Assembly: GCA_026770585.1 (NCBI GenBank)
Contig: MU646317.1
Location: 94,301-117,499 of the forward strand
Direction of reading: 5' to 3'
Length of the DNA stretch: 23,199 nucleotides
From: Baffinella frigidus
Lineage: Eukaryota; Cryptophyceae; Cryptomonadales; Baffinellaceae
Below the pieces are notes generated by a model. It was not told where the DNA came from, made no database searches, and worked only from the letters and a program-made list of their open reading frames with translations. Positions 22,924 to 23,199 of the stretch are shown here, one piece after another. The first letter of the stretch is position 1; each line of letters begins with the position of its first letter. Made by a program: the position numbers and the translations under genes.

Positions 22924-23199
22924 TGCGCTTCAGGTTCTTGAGGTTCTTGGAGCTCCCCAACATAGGCGGACTCTGGAACTGGGTCTGTAGAAAGGCCCTT
23001 GTGCGCTAGATGCCTCGGGGCAGGAGGCTCGCTAGGACGGGCCCGCCTCGGGACTAGGGCGGGCCCGCCTCGGGACGGAGGCTAGGACGGGCCCGCCTCG
23101 TGCCGGGAATCCCGTCCGACATGTAGAGTAGGTGCTCTCACGTTTGGGCCACGCACTGTGAGTGGTCCCGAGGCGGGTTTAACTGACACGCTGTGGGGG
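22924..23199. other. 3' flank with GC-rich minisatellite
   Basis: After the stop codon, about 90 bp of unique sequence leads to three or four units of GGCTAGGACGGGCCCGCCTC (about 23019-23102). A related GATGGGCCCGCCTCAGGAG lies at 22651. No poly(A) signal, terminator or next gene is visible before the window ends. Confidence 0.75.

Noticed and set aside
22724-22990. Alternative reading frame for the last exon, ending near 22990
   Set aside because: It would follow if exon 50 ended at 22443, but its composition is less protein-like than the [12 protein letters not shown] frame; not fully excluded.

Overview
This window looks like nuclear DNA of a eukaryotic alga or protist. Its main content is one very fragmented plus-strand gene for a P4-type ATPase (phospholipid flippase), running from about 2359 (possibly 2086) to a stop codon at 22921-22923. 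I could chain 51 small exons of 36-148 bp. Reading phase agrees at every junction, and the chain codes for about 1,250 residues. All P-type ATPase signatures appear in the right order: DGETNLK, the P4-specific PISL, DKTGTLTQN (split over two exons), [13 protein letters not shown] and GDGANDV. The 5' end with the start codon was not found with confidence.

Layout. 1-2085: upstream or 5' intronic DNA with foldback elements, diverged copies of a small exon-like segment, a GA microsatellite, a 21-bp minisatellite and the first telomere-like arrays. 2359-5680: N-terminus, TM1-2 and actuator domain with DGET. 5932-8894: end of actuator domain, TM3 and TM4 with PISL. 9110-12423: phosphorylation site and nucleotide-binding domain. 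12654-17025: rest of the P domain and its hinge. 17252-22459: TM5-10. 22846-22923: C-terminal tail. 22924-23199: 3' flank with a GC-rich minisatellite.

The introns are the striking part. Nearly all consist of degenerate seven-base telomere-like repeats (CCCTAAA and one-base variants), almost always with the C-rich strand on the coding strand. Many start within a few bases of the donor GT and end at the acceptor AG. At least 18 introns also carry partial, decayed copies ('ghosts') of the neighbouring exon, including its splice site. Usually the intact exon is the last copy in the series. At least seven foldback elements of about 110-160 bp, two introns sharing the same ~138-bp 3' end, and several tandem duplications of exon edge plus intron complete the picture.

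Organism. In 47 of 51 exons the acceptor reads AG|G, two donors are best read as GC, and the repeats match a TTTAGGG telomere. This combination recalls dinoflagellates and relatives, but that is inference. No prokaryotic genes, rRNA, tRNA or CRISPR arrays were seen.
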